Source of the DNA: Motacilla alba alba
Lineage: Eukaryota > Chordata > Aves > Passeriformes > Motacillidae
DNA length: 64,000 nucleotides
NCBI RefSeq assembly: GCF_015832195.1
Contig: NC_052019.1
Location: 48,983,016-49,047,015 of the forward strand
Reading direction: 5' to 3'
Of the stretch, positions 52,948-62,700 are shown piece after piece (the first letter of the stretch is position 1; every line of letters starts with the position of its first letter). The notes beneath the pieces are model-generated. The model worked only from the letters and a program-made list of their open reading frames with translations, was not told the origin of the DNA and searched no databases. A program made the translations under genes and the position numbers.

Positions 52948-55900
52948 TACATTTAGGACAATTCCATTACCAACTGTAAAACATCAACTCACCTTCAAGA
53001 AACTTCCATCAACACACATGGAAAGGGAGAGAAAGAAGATACAATTAGATTTTGTGAACCCCCCTGGTACTTCACACAAACCTCAGCTCAGAAAGCAGTT
53101 ACAGCAGGGGAGGTGAGGAAGGGTAAGGTATCACCCTCTATGCTTGGTTAAGAGCATTCAAAGCAGTAGCACAAAGAGCTGCTGCCCTGAAAAACAAAGA
53201 AGTGGGTGCTGCTGATTCTGCTCTCACTACTGTAACAGGGTAGAAATAGAGGCAGCTCAGGAGGAACCTCCTGAACACCCTCTTCCCTCCCCCCTGTTTC
53301 AGCTCCCTAATTCAATTTGGCCTGGAGCTGTATCTTTCCCTCTTTCTCCCTCAAAAGGGAAAATTCAAATGTGATATCCCTAAACACTCAGTATAAGGTG
53401 AACCACTGCTGAAGAAAGGAAACCACAACTGGTATTGGGAGTAAAGAATTCCACTTTGCTGCTCTATTGGCACCAGGCAAACTGGACTGGGAGTATGTGC
53501 AGCCTGTCACTCAATGCTAGAACTACAAGGAACACACCGAGCTGCCAGTGCCAGAGCCCTCTGCCAGAGGGTTTCTCCCTCTATGGACACCACCAAGGAG
53601 GGGCTTGGAGGGATGGGCAAGTTTGAGTTTCCCAGCAAGGTCTGTGCTTCCAGCCAGCTGCCCATAGCACCCACCTAAAAGAACAGGGTTGCCCCCTCCC
53701 CTCCCACAAAGTAGAAATTATGAGAACATGTAGATTCCCACCTCTGAGTCCTCATCCTCACTAGTCGAAGGACTGGCAGGACCTGCTGGCTGTGCACTAG
53801 AAGGAACAGAACCAGAAAGAACATGCAGCCATTAATTCCACTGTCCATCAAGGGTTATTGATAAATAAACTCTAAGTGATTGAAACATCCCCTATTCTGA
53901 TTTTGCAACATCCCAACCCAGTAACACAATCATTCAAAAAACTTTTATGTACTGCACTGCAACTCAGGCCATTCTCTAAGAAGCATTCAATATTGTTGAA
54001 GGAAGCAGTAAGGTTTCTTCTGGACTTTAGTGTTTGCTTTTCTTAAGTTAGTTGGTTCTCTTCCAGACAGGCCACTATATGCCAAATCAAAATTTTTGAC
54101 ACAGAATCAAGTAGACCCCAAAAGCTTGGAAAAAAATGTTCCTAGTGTATAGTAGAAATTAGACTTTGAAGAGACATTTTCTCTTACTTACTCATCATTA
54201 TTTCTTTGTTCCTCTTCATTGTTCTCCATCACTAGCACAGCTGAATTATCTTCTGCACTGACGAAATGCGGCTGTCGCCGCAAATACCACCACTGTTGCA
54301 TCGGAGTAGAAATGGAGGCAACTTAGGGACCACCTGAACACGCCCCTCCATGCTCCCTCCGTTTCAGTTCCCTAACTGGACTTGGGCTGGAGGTGTGGTT
54401 CCTTACCTCTGAGTAATAATGCATCCAAAATCGAGCAACGTATACACTGTCTGGCCATCGGCTAAAGAGAACAGAACCAGAAGTACACGCAGCATTAACT
54501 TCACTGGGCACCAAGGATTACTGACATAAACTGTCCGAAATTGAAACATTCCCTTTTCTGATTTAGCAACATCCCAGCCCAGCAACACAATCATTCCCAT
54601 AGCTTTTATGTACTGCAAGTATTTGAGTATGTCTCAAGCCTTATTTAAGAAACATTTAACAATGTCTTCATGCACAGAGAAGAAAGGCTTCTGCTGGATT
54701 TTGCTGCTTGGGTTTTTCATTACTTCTCTTCAGGACACTGTATTCCAGGTCTGATGTTTTGACACAGAATCAAGCAGAACCCAAAAGCTTAGTGAAAAAT
54801 TGGGTTTACCATATATCAGAAATTAGAGAGACTCTAGTTTCTCTCTCTCATACCCTTGATTATCTCTTGGTTCCTCTTCAGTATCCCTTGCAGGCAGCTC
54901 AGCTGAATTCCCTATTATGCTGAAAAAACTGGGGAGCTCCGAGTCCTGCAGTGAGATAGAAATGGAGGCACCTAAGAACCACCTGAACACCTTCCTCCTT
55001 GCTCCCTTGTTTCAGTTCCCTAATTCAATTTGGCCTGGAGCTCTTTCTTTCCCTCATTCTCCCCAAAAAGAGCAAATTCTGCTGTCACAGCTCTAAACAC
55101 TTCATGCTAGATGAATAAATCAACGTGTGGATCCTCACCTCTGAGTCCTCATCCTCACTAGCTGGAGGACTGGCAGGACCTGCTGGCCATGCACTAGAGA
55201 GAACCAAACCAGAAAGAACATGCAGCCATTAATGTCACTCCGAACCAAGAGTTACCAGCACACAAACTGTCAGTTATTGAAACATTTCTTATTCTGATTT
55301 TGCAATATCCCATCCCAGCAACACAATCATTCCAAGAACTTTTATGTACTACAAGCATTTCAGCATGTGTGAAGTCATTCTGCTAAATGGCTTTATGAAC
55401 AGAGGAGAAAGGTTTCTACTGATTTTGCAGGTTGGTTTTTTCATTACTTCTCTTCAGGACACTGTATTCCAGGTCTGATATTTTGACACAGAATCAAGCA
55501 GAACCCAAAAGCTTAGCGAAAAATTGGGTTTACCATATATCAGAAATTAGAGAGACTCTAGTTTCTCTCTCTCATACCCTTGATTATCTCTTGGTTCCTC
55601 TTCAGTATCCCTTGCAGGTAGCTTAGCTGAATTCCCTATTATGCTGAAAAAACTGGGGAGCTCCGAGTCCTGCAGTGAGATAGAAATGGAGGCACCTAAG
55701 AACCACCTGAACACCTTCCTCCTTGCTCCCTTGTTTCAGTTCCCTAATTCAATTTGGCCTGGAGCTCTTTCTTTCCCTCATTCTCCCCAAAAAGAGCAAA
55801 TTCTGCTGTCACAGCTCTAAACACTTCATGCTAGATGAATAAATCAACGTGTGGATCCTCACCTCTGAGTCCTCATCCTCACTAGCTGGAGGACTGGCAG

Positions 55901-58900
55901 GACCTGCTGGCCATGCACTAGAGAGAACCAAACCAGAAAGAACATGCAGCCATTAATGTCACTCCGAACCAAGTCAGTTATTGAAACATTTCTTATTCTG
56001 ATTTTGCAATATCCCATCCCAGCAACACAATCATTCCAAGAACTTTTATGTACTGCAAGAATTTCAGCATGTGTGAAGCCTTTCTGCTAAATGGCTTTAT
56101 GAACAGAGGAGAAAGGCTTCTGCTGGATTTTGCAGGTTGGGTTTTTCTTTTTCTTTTTTTTTTTTTTATTATTACTTTTCCAGACTGACCACTTTATTGC
56201 AGGCCTGAAGTGTTTTGCACAGAATCAAGAAGAACCCAAAAACTTGGCAAAAAAATTGGTTTTACCATGTATCAGAAATCAGAGTTTAGAGAGACACTTT
56301 CTCTCTTGCATACCCGTCAACATCCCTTGGTTCCTCTTCATCATCCCTTGCCTGCAGATCAGCTGAATTCCCTGCTGCACTGGAAACATGAGGATGCTGC
56401 TGGTTCTGCTCCCTGTCCTGCAATGGGGTAGAAATGGAGACAGATTAGGAACCACATTCCTCCCCCCTGTTTCAGCTCCCTAACTGGATTTGGGCCTGGA
56501 GCTGTATCTTTCCCTCTTTCTCCCTCAAAAGGGAAAATTCAAATGTGATATCCCTAAACACTCAGTATAAGGTGAACCACTGCTGAAGAAAGGAAACCAC
56601 AACAGGCATTGGAAGTAAAGAATTCCAGTTTGCTGTTCTATTGGCACCAGGCAAACTGGACTGGGAGTATGTGCAGCCTGTCACTCAATGCTAGAACTAC
56701 AAGGAACACACCGAGCTGTGTGTCAGTGCCATCCTGGCAAGAGCTTCTCCCTCTATGGACACCACCAAGGAGGGGCTTGGAGGGATGGGCAAGTTGGAGC
56801 TTCCCGGCAAGGTCTGTGCTTCCAGCCAGCTGCCCGTGGCACCCACCTAAAACAACTGAGTTTAGCAGCTCCCTTTTTGTTCCTTTCCCTCCCACACACC
56901 AGAAAGGACAAGAATATGTGGGTCCTCACCTCTGAGTCCTCATCTGACCAAAACGGACGATCAAAATCAAATCGCAGCCAATCACTAGAGAGAGCAGAAC
57001 GAGGAGAACATGCAGCCGTTTAAACATTTATTTCACTGGGCACCAAAGGTTACCAACAAAGAAAACACTGATACTTAAAATATCCCCTATTTTGATTTAG
57101 CAGTATCTCAGCCCCGCAACACAATCATTCCCAGAGCTTTTACATACTGCAAGCATTTCAAGCCATACTGAAGAAACATTCAGTAATGGCTTCATGCACA
57201 GAGAAGAATGGTTTCTACTGGGGTTTTTTTGCTTGTTTTGTTGGCTTTTTTAAAACTACTTCTCTTTCTGTCAGGCCAATCTATTCCAATTCTGAAGTTT
57301 TGGCACAGAATCAAGCAGAACCTGAAAGCTTGGCAAAATCTCCTTCTGCTATGTATCAGAAATTAGATTTTAGAGAGTCAATTTATCTGTCACATACTCA
57401 TCAAAATCTTCTGGCTCTTCTTCATCATCCCTTGCCAGTGACTCAGGTGACGCTCTGGATAGATGCAGCTGCTGCTGGCTCTGCTCCCTGTCCTGCAATG
57501 GGGTGGACATGGAGGCACTTAGGAACCACCTGAACACTCTACTCCCTGCTCCCCCATTTCAGTTTCCTAATTGCATTTGGGCCTGGAGCTGTTTCTTTCC
57601 CTCTCGTACCCCCAAACTGGCAAATGTGCTGTGGTATCCAAAAATATTTTGTATTAGATTAACAGTTGCTGATGAAAGAACCCTAATCCAAACCCACTCT
57701 TGCTTTTGGTGGAACTGGAACTGGGTCATGCAGGTTCTGTTGTAAAGTTTGAGGCCATTTCTTGGTGAAGGCTCAGGAATAATGCTGTCAGGAGGTACCC
57801 TTTATGTTATGCCTGCTGCATATTCTGCTTTGCACAGCAGCAGTGACATCCCAAAACTGAGGGAATAAACTACATTGTGGGCTGTATCAAGGGCTATTCT
57901 TTCAAATAGCAGGGGAAATGAAAAGAAAAAGTGGCATTTTTAAAGACCTCTTGGAGTAATAAAAATACTAGTTTGTACCCCAGTCAGCTGCAGTTGCACT
58001 GTGCACCTCAGTGACAAGAGCACCTTAAACTGATGTTGCAGCGAAAACGCTTCTTATTTGGGAAGTCAAAGACTTCCTGTCCTCTCCCTTGTTTTTTCTT
58101 TAAACCACTGAAGCAACAAGCTCTTTTAGATTATTTTTCCATTCTCTGCAAGTGATACTCAAAGAGGTAGTTAGATGCCAGAAGACAGGCCCAGGAGCTC
58201 AAGAGAAACTAATTTGAACACAAGATGGAGAGGAGTGTGCCCTTTTCTGCTTACCATAGGAGACTCATCGTCACTGATAGTGATGACTTCAGGCTCAGAA
58301 GGTTCACCTGGAAGTTCTACGACTTCTTCACCTGTGACATCTATGACTTCTTCACCTGTGACATCTATGACTTCTTCATCTGTGACATCTATGACTTCTT
58401 CACCAGTTGAAAAAGAGAACATTGGAGTCAAGACCAGAGATTGCAGAGGAATGAAATGGGCTGCCACTGTGGAATAGGCTGAGGTTGGATTTACTGTGTT
58501 CTAGGTCTCTTATTTCAGGAATGTATCCAACATTTCACTCAAGCTTTGCCCTCAACAATCCACAGGGAGAATTGCCAGCCCTGTCACTCTGAAGGGGCAA
58601 AACAAGAGGAAGAGCAGCTGAGCTCCTCACAACTTCTCTTGGATGACACCACCTTACAGGATGTTCACATCAACAGATGATTCATTTTGTATAGGGGAAT
58701 GCTTAGCACACAGGGGGGAGAAAGCCCCACCAAAACTGTAATCATAGTTAGGGTCCTAATTTTAAAGTATTGTGCTGTACATGTTCCCCTGAAGGATGGG
58801 GCACAGCTAATGGCAGGTTTTCCTCATCTTCATCCAGCTTGGGAGATCCCAAACTCAGCTTGCCACCCTCCACTGTGGCAGCTGCAGTGACTGCCAGCTC

Positions 58901-59781
58901 ATCAGAACACACAGAAAGGTCTTTGAGCAGCACTTGAGGACTTTGGCTACACAGCTCCTCTCCCACTAGCAGCCAGTGTATGGAGCCCAGTAACAAACCA
59001 GAACAGTTCTCAGAAGGCTTGCTGTTTAGGGATGCCATACCAGATGCTTCCTCAATCCCAAGGTTTCCCTTTCTCCCCAGTAAAGGACCTAGAAACTGGC
59101 AAAAGCACATGGCCAGATGGTCTTCAACCCTCCAGAAGCAGCTTCTGCTCTCACCAGGCTCAAAAGCAGGTGCACCACTTTCCTCAAGATCTATTGGCTC
59201 TGTCTGCGAAGTTCCACCTGCGCTGGAGGGCAGCAGCCTGCTCCGTTTCCGAGCTGGTCTGGAATCAACTGCTCCTCCAGGGCGCTTTCGGCAACGCTGA
59301 GAGGGAAAAAAGCTTTAGCATCTTCTGTGGCACTAATCTTAACACAGTCCTCAGTTTTTGCAACACCAATGACAGCACACAAGGATACAGAAAACTCTCC
59401 TGCAAAGGCTGGAATGCACACAAATGGTGCTCTGGGCCATTCCCACCTGAGCACAGGGATCACATCAGGGAAAAGACATCACCCCTGATCTCCACAAGCT
59501 GCCTCCCCAAGAAAGAGCCTGTCCCAATGGCTTGAGAATGAAGAGACCAGTTCCCAATTCCAGCAGGTTGCTGCTCACACCGTAAGCATTTCTGCACTAC
59601 AGCTAGCACCCACAGAGATTCATAACCTTCACTATTCCAGAACATCAAGTGACATCAAGTTTTCAAAGGCTTCTGTTCCCATGCATTTGCTACAAAGTCT
59701 TGAAATCCTTTCTGGAAGTACCCTGGAAAATGTTTCAAGAATCAGATTTGCATTGAGTAGCAAAGTACTTACAGCGCTCAT
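50353..59781 (-). CDS. RNF4-like: RNF4-like SUMO-targeted E3 ubiquitin ligase with tandem exon array
   Basis: RNF4 proteins bind poly-SUMO chains through SIMs and ubiquitinate the SUMO-modified proteins with their RING, mostly in the nucleus. Exons in order on the - strand: 59781-59773 (ATG), 59296-59155, 58397-58255 (SIMs), five modules (57492-57398 + 56984-56930; 56417-56314 + 55917-55863; 55669-55578 + 55193-55139; 54945-54854 + 54461-54407; 54292-54192 + 53796-53742), then 52545-52442, 50872-50818 and 50502-50353 (stop). All use GT-AG and join in one frame: 1,362 nt, 453 aa, against about 190 aa for RNF4. N-terminus RKRPGGAVDSRPARKRSR resembles RNF4 RKRRGGAINSRQAQKRTR. The RING is complete and ends HPIYL (RNF4: HPIYI). 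The RING differs from the mammalian one at many sites, so this is probably a paralog rather than RNF4 itself. The 5' border of 52545-52442 is the least certain. Confidence 0.88.
50818..50872 (-). CDS. RNF4-like: RNF4-like first RING half-exon
   Basis: A 55-bp exon, phase 2 to 0, encoding AEQGVVIRCPICMAFYSE. It supplies Cys 1 and Cys 2 of the C3HC4 RING (CPIC). RNF4 has VSCPICMDGYSE here. The Met after CPIC, part of the E2-binding face in RNF4, is kept. This exon is the parent of the five decayed array copies. Confidence 0.92.
52442..52545 (-). CDS. RNF4-like: RNF4-like exon before the RING (acidic linker)
   Basis: Phase 2 out at donor GTATGT. It encodes EQVDGSGNGTGANDAPVADS and ends AEENTAHSE, presumably the original linker exon of the gene. 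The start at 52,545 is chosen only because it keeps the array frame. The better-looking acceptor AAATTGCAG at 52,587 gives an exon 52,442-52,586 that begins in phase 1 and fits exon 2 directly instead. Confidence 0.55.
52881..52943. repeat. (TA)n microsatellite, about 31 units
   Basis: Uninterrupted AT dinucleotides, about 62 bp, in the RNF4-like intron between the array and the linker exon. Confidence 0.97.
53150..53229 (-). pseudogene. Broken sixth acidic exon of the array
   Basis: After a kept acceptor (CCTGTTACAG), the sequence GAGCAGAATCAGCAGCACCC matches the start of the module B acidic exon. In the array frame, however, it opens with TAG TGA, and no matching donor is visible. A unit that has lost coding capacity; it is spliced over in the predicted mRNA. 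Confidence 0.65.
53742..53796 (-). CDS. RNF4-like: Array module E, decayed RING half-exon
   Basis: A 55-bp exon encoding AQPAGPASPSTSEDEDSE. The CPIC position reads PSTS. The donor is GTGGGA, a little weaker than in the other modules. The flanking intron resembles those of module A and the true RING half-exon. Confidence 0.7.
54192..54292 (-). CDS. RNF4-like: Array module E, acidic exon
   Basis: A 101-bp exon, phase 0 to 2, with a weaker acceptor (TGCAACAG) and a GTAAGT donor. It begins WWYLRRQPHF, unlike the other modules, and ends NNEEEQRNND. Probably the most diverged working acidic exon. Confidence 0.6.
54407..54461 (-). CDS. RNF4-like: Array module D, decayed RING half-exon (most RING-like)
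   Basis: A 55-bp exon encoding RWPDSVYVARFWMHYYSE. The CPIC position reads ARFW, but WMHYYSE still tracks the CMAFYSE of the true RING. Ungapped, about 28 of 55 bases equal the true half-exon, with 18 of the last 23. The donor GTAAGG is the same as in the true exon. This is the clearest link between array and RING. Confidence 0.78.
54854..54945 (-). CDS. RNF4-like: Array module D, acidic exon
   Basis: A 92-bp exon, phase 0 to 2, nearly identical to module C (Ala-Glu-Leu in place of Ala-Lys-Leu). Donor GTATGA. Confidence 0.75.
55139..55193 (-). CDS. RNF4-like: Array module C, decayed RING half-exon
   Basis: A 55-bp exon identical to the module B copy (PPAS in place of CPIC), with CTAG acceptor and GTGAGG donor kept. 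Confidence 0.75.
55578..55669 (-). CDS. RNF4-like: Array module C, acidic exon
   Basis: A 92-bp exon, phase 0 to 2, starting DSELPSFFSIIGNSAKLP and ending in ARDTEEEPRDNQ. It differs from the module D exon at only two positions and is part of a very young duplication. Confidence 0.75.
55863..55917 (-). CDS. RNF4-like: Array module B, decayed RING half-exon
   Basis: A 55-bp exon, phase 2 to 0, encoding AWPAGPASPPASEDEDSE. The CPIC position reads PPAS. The C-terminal SEDEDSE is a run of likely casein-kinase-2-type sites. Identical to the module C exon. Confidence 0.75.
56141..56172. repeat. Poly-T tract in array intron
   Basis: TTTTTCTTTTTC followed by about 17 T and TATTATTAC. Length is probably variable; plausible as an expanded pyrimidine tract or a retroposon scar. 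Confidence 0.8.
56314..56417 (-). CDS. RNF4-like: Array module B, acidic exon
   Basis: A 104-bp exon, phase 0 to 2, after CCCCATTGCAG and before GTATGC. It starts DREQNQQHPH and ends LQARDDEEEPRDVD, clearly a paralog of the module A acidic exon. Confidence 0.75.
56930..56984 (-). CDS. RNF4-like: Array module A, decayed RING half-exon
   Basis: A 55-bp exon, phase 2 in and phase 0 out, encoding DWLRFDFDRPFWSDEDSE. It has the same length, phase and splice contexts (CTAG acceptor, CAGAG|GTGAGG donor) as the true RING half-exon 50,818-50,872. The CPIC position reads RPFW, so both zinc-binding Cys are lost. The DNA still shares TCCG.TTTG and the CTCAGAG end. Confidence 0.75.
57398..57492 (-). CDS. 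RNF4-like: Array module A, acidic exon
   Basis: A 95-bp exon, phase 0 in and phase 2 out, after CCCCATTGCAG and before GTATGT. It starts DREQSQQQ and ends in an acidic stretch (ARDDEEEPEDFD). The acidic, Gln-rich spacer has no catalytic motif. Confidence 0.75.
58255..58397 (-). CDS. RNF4-like: RNF4-like exon 3, SIM array
   Basis: A 143-bp exon, phase 1 in and phase 0 out (donor GTAAGC). It encodes three EEVIDVT-type SIMs in 8-residue repeats, then EEVVELPGE and EVITISDDES: five hydrophobic cores flanked by acidic residues, the classic SUMO-binding pattern. RNF4 has four SIMs at this place (for example IVDLT, VVVDLT). The acceptor GGTGAAG lies inside the first repeat unit. Confidence 0.9.
58310..58403 (-). 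repeat. 24-bp coding tandem repeat (SIM units)
   Basis: On the - strand, the unit GGTGAAGAAGTCATAGATGT + CACA is repeated about 3.5 times with one or two differences; each unit encodes GEEVIDVT. Exon length therefore changes by whole SIMs when units are gained or lost. Confidence 0.93.
59155..59296 (-). CDS. RNF4-like: RNF4-like exon 2, basic N-terminus
   Basis: A 142-bp exon, phase 0 in and phase 1 out, after TTTTTCCCTCTCAG and before GTGAGA. It encodes RCRKRPGGAVDSRPARKRSR and later TEPIDLEESG, like RNF4 RKRRGGAINSRQAQKRTR and AEPIELVETAG. The basic part is a likely nuclear localisation signal. EPIDLEE corresponds to the first SIM position of RNF4. Confidence 0.9.
59773..59781 (-). CDS. 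RNF4-like: RNF4-like start codon exon (MSA)
   Basis: ACACCATGAGCGCT followed directly by GTAAGT gives Met-Ser-Ala and then a strong donor. RNF4 starts MST followed by RKRRGG, so start and junction fit. The 5'UTR extends right from 59,782; its extent and the transcription start are not determined. Confidence 0.7.
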
Positions 59782-62700
59782 GGTGTTTTGTGATCAAAAA
59801 CTACCGTCAAAGTAAGTGGGGCAAATGCCAAAAAAGGAACGTCAGGGATGTGATCAATCCCTTTGGTCCCTTTAGGCAGCCCACTGCAGATTTTTCGGAG
59901 TGACAGGAAACTGCTCTTCCAAACCTATCAGAAAAGTAGAGGGGAGATTACCTATTTGGAATGCCAGTTTTCTTGAACACCCCCATGCCCCAAGACTCCC
60001 ATTCCCGAGTCCCCAGTTCCTGTCCAAAGCTAGAGGGGAAGTCTGTGACTCTGCTACTTGAGCCCACCTGCAGCCCATCCTGCAGCCCAGCCCAGCCCCT
60101 CAGCATCAGAAGCCTTTCCAAGAATTGTCTGCACTCACCTGTACAGTCAGTCCAGAGTTTGGCTCGCAAATGTCAGCAAATCGCTCTCTATTCCCACCCG
60201 GGATGGAGAAGACGGATGCTCCACGTCTGCTGCACAGCAGAGAATCCATCAACTGGCTCAACAGACTCCGTGCCAACAGAACCTTGGGAGCAGGAGTGCC
60301 CCTGGCAACCGGTGGCAACATTCCATGCCCAGGTAACGGGTGTCCGCTGCGCCCACCCATGGAGTTCCAGAACACCAGCCATGGAGGCACCTCAACCATC
60401 CCCTGCTGCTGCTGCCAGCCACCAGATCAGGGTGCTCGGGGCCCTGCCCAGCCTGGCCTGGAACGTTCCAGGGACAGGGCACCCACAGCTTCTCTGGGCA
60501 GCCTGTTCCAATGTCTCACGACCCCCACAGCTCTTCCGAGCCCCTGATCCCAAAATGTTTAAACTGAGATGAAGTGGATTTACAGGAGTCTGAGACATCC
60601 CATGTGTTAAAGCAGAGAGCCTGTCCACTCATGCTCCAGGTGCAGCTGAGGTTGTCCACGTGGACTCAGCACCATGTGTGTTTTGGGACAGCACTAGATT
60701 TTAGCAGAAATATGTCATCATGGGTAAGGGACGGGGCAGCACTGAGGAAGAGGGGCAGATTTTAGTAAGTCAAACATTTGAAGGCTCTAAGGCTTTATCA
60801 CCCTCATCCCTGGTGGACATTGGCAGCAGGGCCTGGGAGACCTTTACTGTAAGGCCCAACACTTTTTAATTAAAGCACATTTTCAAAATATTCATAGCTT
60901 GGTGGTGTAAGGGAGAGAAACTTCCTGCCCCTTCACTGCGCATCCCAAGGAAGCTGCAAAGACCACATTCCTGCACTCCTGTTTCATCTCCTCCCATGTG
61001 TGTCACCTTTGAAGCAAGGTGCAAGACTTTTGAAACACCCAATGCTTTTCCATTTTGGGAAGGAAGATGTTTGCATATATTGACTTCCAAAATTAAAAGC
61101 TAACAGCCTAAACTAAGCTCATATTGAGCTGGTTTGGTATATTAAACACCTGGAGTTAGAGCATTGGTGTTTTCACATGATTAGCTATGGTTTGCCAGGA
61201 ATTTTTGGCAGGAGAAGACACCTTCAGGAGTGAGAAAGCCAGGATTCACTGGACAGGGGTTGTCAGCTCTGTACTCTCCCAAATCAGGGCTACCCCGAGG
61301 ATCAGAGCAAGGGCCATGAAGTGATTTAAGAAGGGTGAATGTAGTGTAGGGTGTTGTATACCAAAGCACTGCAGGGCGATCACTGTTGACAAGAAAACCC
61401 ACAATGACATGAGAAACCCACTTTCCACCCCAGCTGGATCAGTGCTGCCTCTCTCTCTCCGACTCACCATCTTCAATAACCAAAATTATTTTAATCTGTG
61501 GGTAGACAAACAACTGGATTCCACAAGGCAGCAAAGGTCCAGCAACCAGCCCAGCTCTTCAGCCCCATGGCCGTGGTTGCCCACAGGGGTCCTGCCCATG
61601 GGCAAGGTGGTTTTGCCACACAAAAGGGCTGCATTGTGCTCACAGGCTGCCACGGACATGTTATTGGCGGGAGGCAGCCAGACACCCAGCTTCCCACACA
61701 GCTTGGCACAGGGACAGGTCTGCAATTCCTAGAGCAATCCTGCAGACCAGTCTCTCTAAATCAACCACAGGGATATGGTCAAATAGGCAAGGATTACCAA
61801 AAGAAGCCCCAAAAGGCTGATAGTCTTGACAAATGATAATTTGTACCAGTTTCACTGAGGATTGCATTTCACTTCATGTGTCAAAATGTGCCTTTGCTTG
61901 ACTCTAGCAAGGGCTGTGATTTCAGGGTATGCTTCCTCGAAGACTCTTAAAAGTAAAAACATTTTTTACCTTCCCTGATGGTAGGCAGTAGGCGTGGCTT
62001 GTTCTGCAGAACAAACAAGTCTCTGATTTCCTTCTCCCATTTTTTTCTAATACTCCACAGAGGTTTGAAATTCCTCCACAGAGTCTACACGGTCTTGAAA
62101 GCTGAGCAAGATTTGCTCTGAATCTGAGGCAACATCTATGAGTGTGCTTGCAGGGAAATGTGCATATAGGGCTTTTCAGGCAGTAACCAAATGGAAAATG
62201 TTTTTCCATATATAGCTTACGTTGCTTGTTCACACCCCAGACCTAACACTAGGAAAACTCATCTTCATAAATTGCTTTCTTGTGAAGGCAGGTATCATAT
62301 AGTGTTTTATACAGTGTTAGTCAAAAATTATCTCTAAGAATTGGGTCACTATGGCAACCACTTCTTATCTCAAAATCAAATAGCTCTTATGGCTGTAATT
62401 AAACAATATATTATTTCTACCAAGAATGATTCTGAATTATAATTCATTTTCTGTTATAAGCTGGAATTATTTTTATTGCCCCCAAAGGCATCAGCATTTG
62501 ATCTAATTCAGCAGTACAAAACTTTGCAGAGAGAGACTACAGCCTGTCAGAAATCATGGTCAATGACGTCAATCTCTTAAATGCTTAAAGAGATTCGACA
62601 AAATATCAGTAATAATTTTTGGGGAAGGCAGAAGATAAACAAGGTGTCCTGAAACTTGTGTTCCAATGCAGCTAGCCACATGTCTTGAGCCCAGTGATGC

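Larger units (their letters stand above)
54713..56138. repeat. Young tandem duplication (modules C and D)
   Basis: About 54,713-55,437 and 55,439-56,138 are near-identical copies of a roughly 0.7-kb unit holding one decayed RING half-exon and one acidic exon. In the aligned core I see only a handful of substitutions and a 19-20 bp deletion near 55,968 in the right copy. Confidence 0.9.
50505..57000. repeat. Tandem intron-exon array derived from the RING half-exon
   Basis: Intron sequence around the true half-exon (50,505-50,900) recurs at 53,400-53,830 and 56,580-57,000 (shared TTGCTGCTCTATTGGCACCA or a one-base variant, and CTTCCAGCCAGCTGCCC). Shorter relatives surround modules B-D. Blocks of about 100 bp are identical between 53,325-53,425 and 56,500-56,600. 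This shows duplication of genomic segments, not only of exons. Confidence 0.88.

Noticed and set aside
53150..53229. Sixth coding acidic exon of the array
   Set aside because: It starts with TAG TGA in the required phase and has no donor; annotated as a broken unit.
54708..56935. + strand open frames in the right part (54,708-54,923; 55,432-55,626; 56,609-56,935), similar to each other
   Set aside because: They lie antisense to the RNF4-like array. Their similarity comes from the tandem duplication itself; they have no family resemblance and cross exon/intron borders of the - strand gene.
59961..60572. Open frame of 203 codons (+)
   Set aside because: It sits in a GC-rich, stop-poor segment with long frames in several phases and runs through a CR1 fragment; no domain is recognisable.
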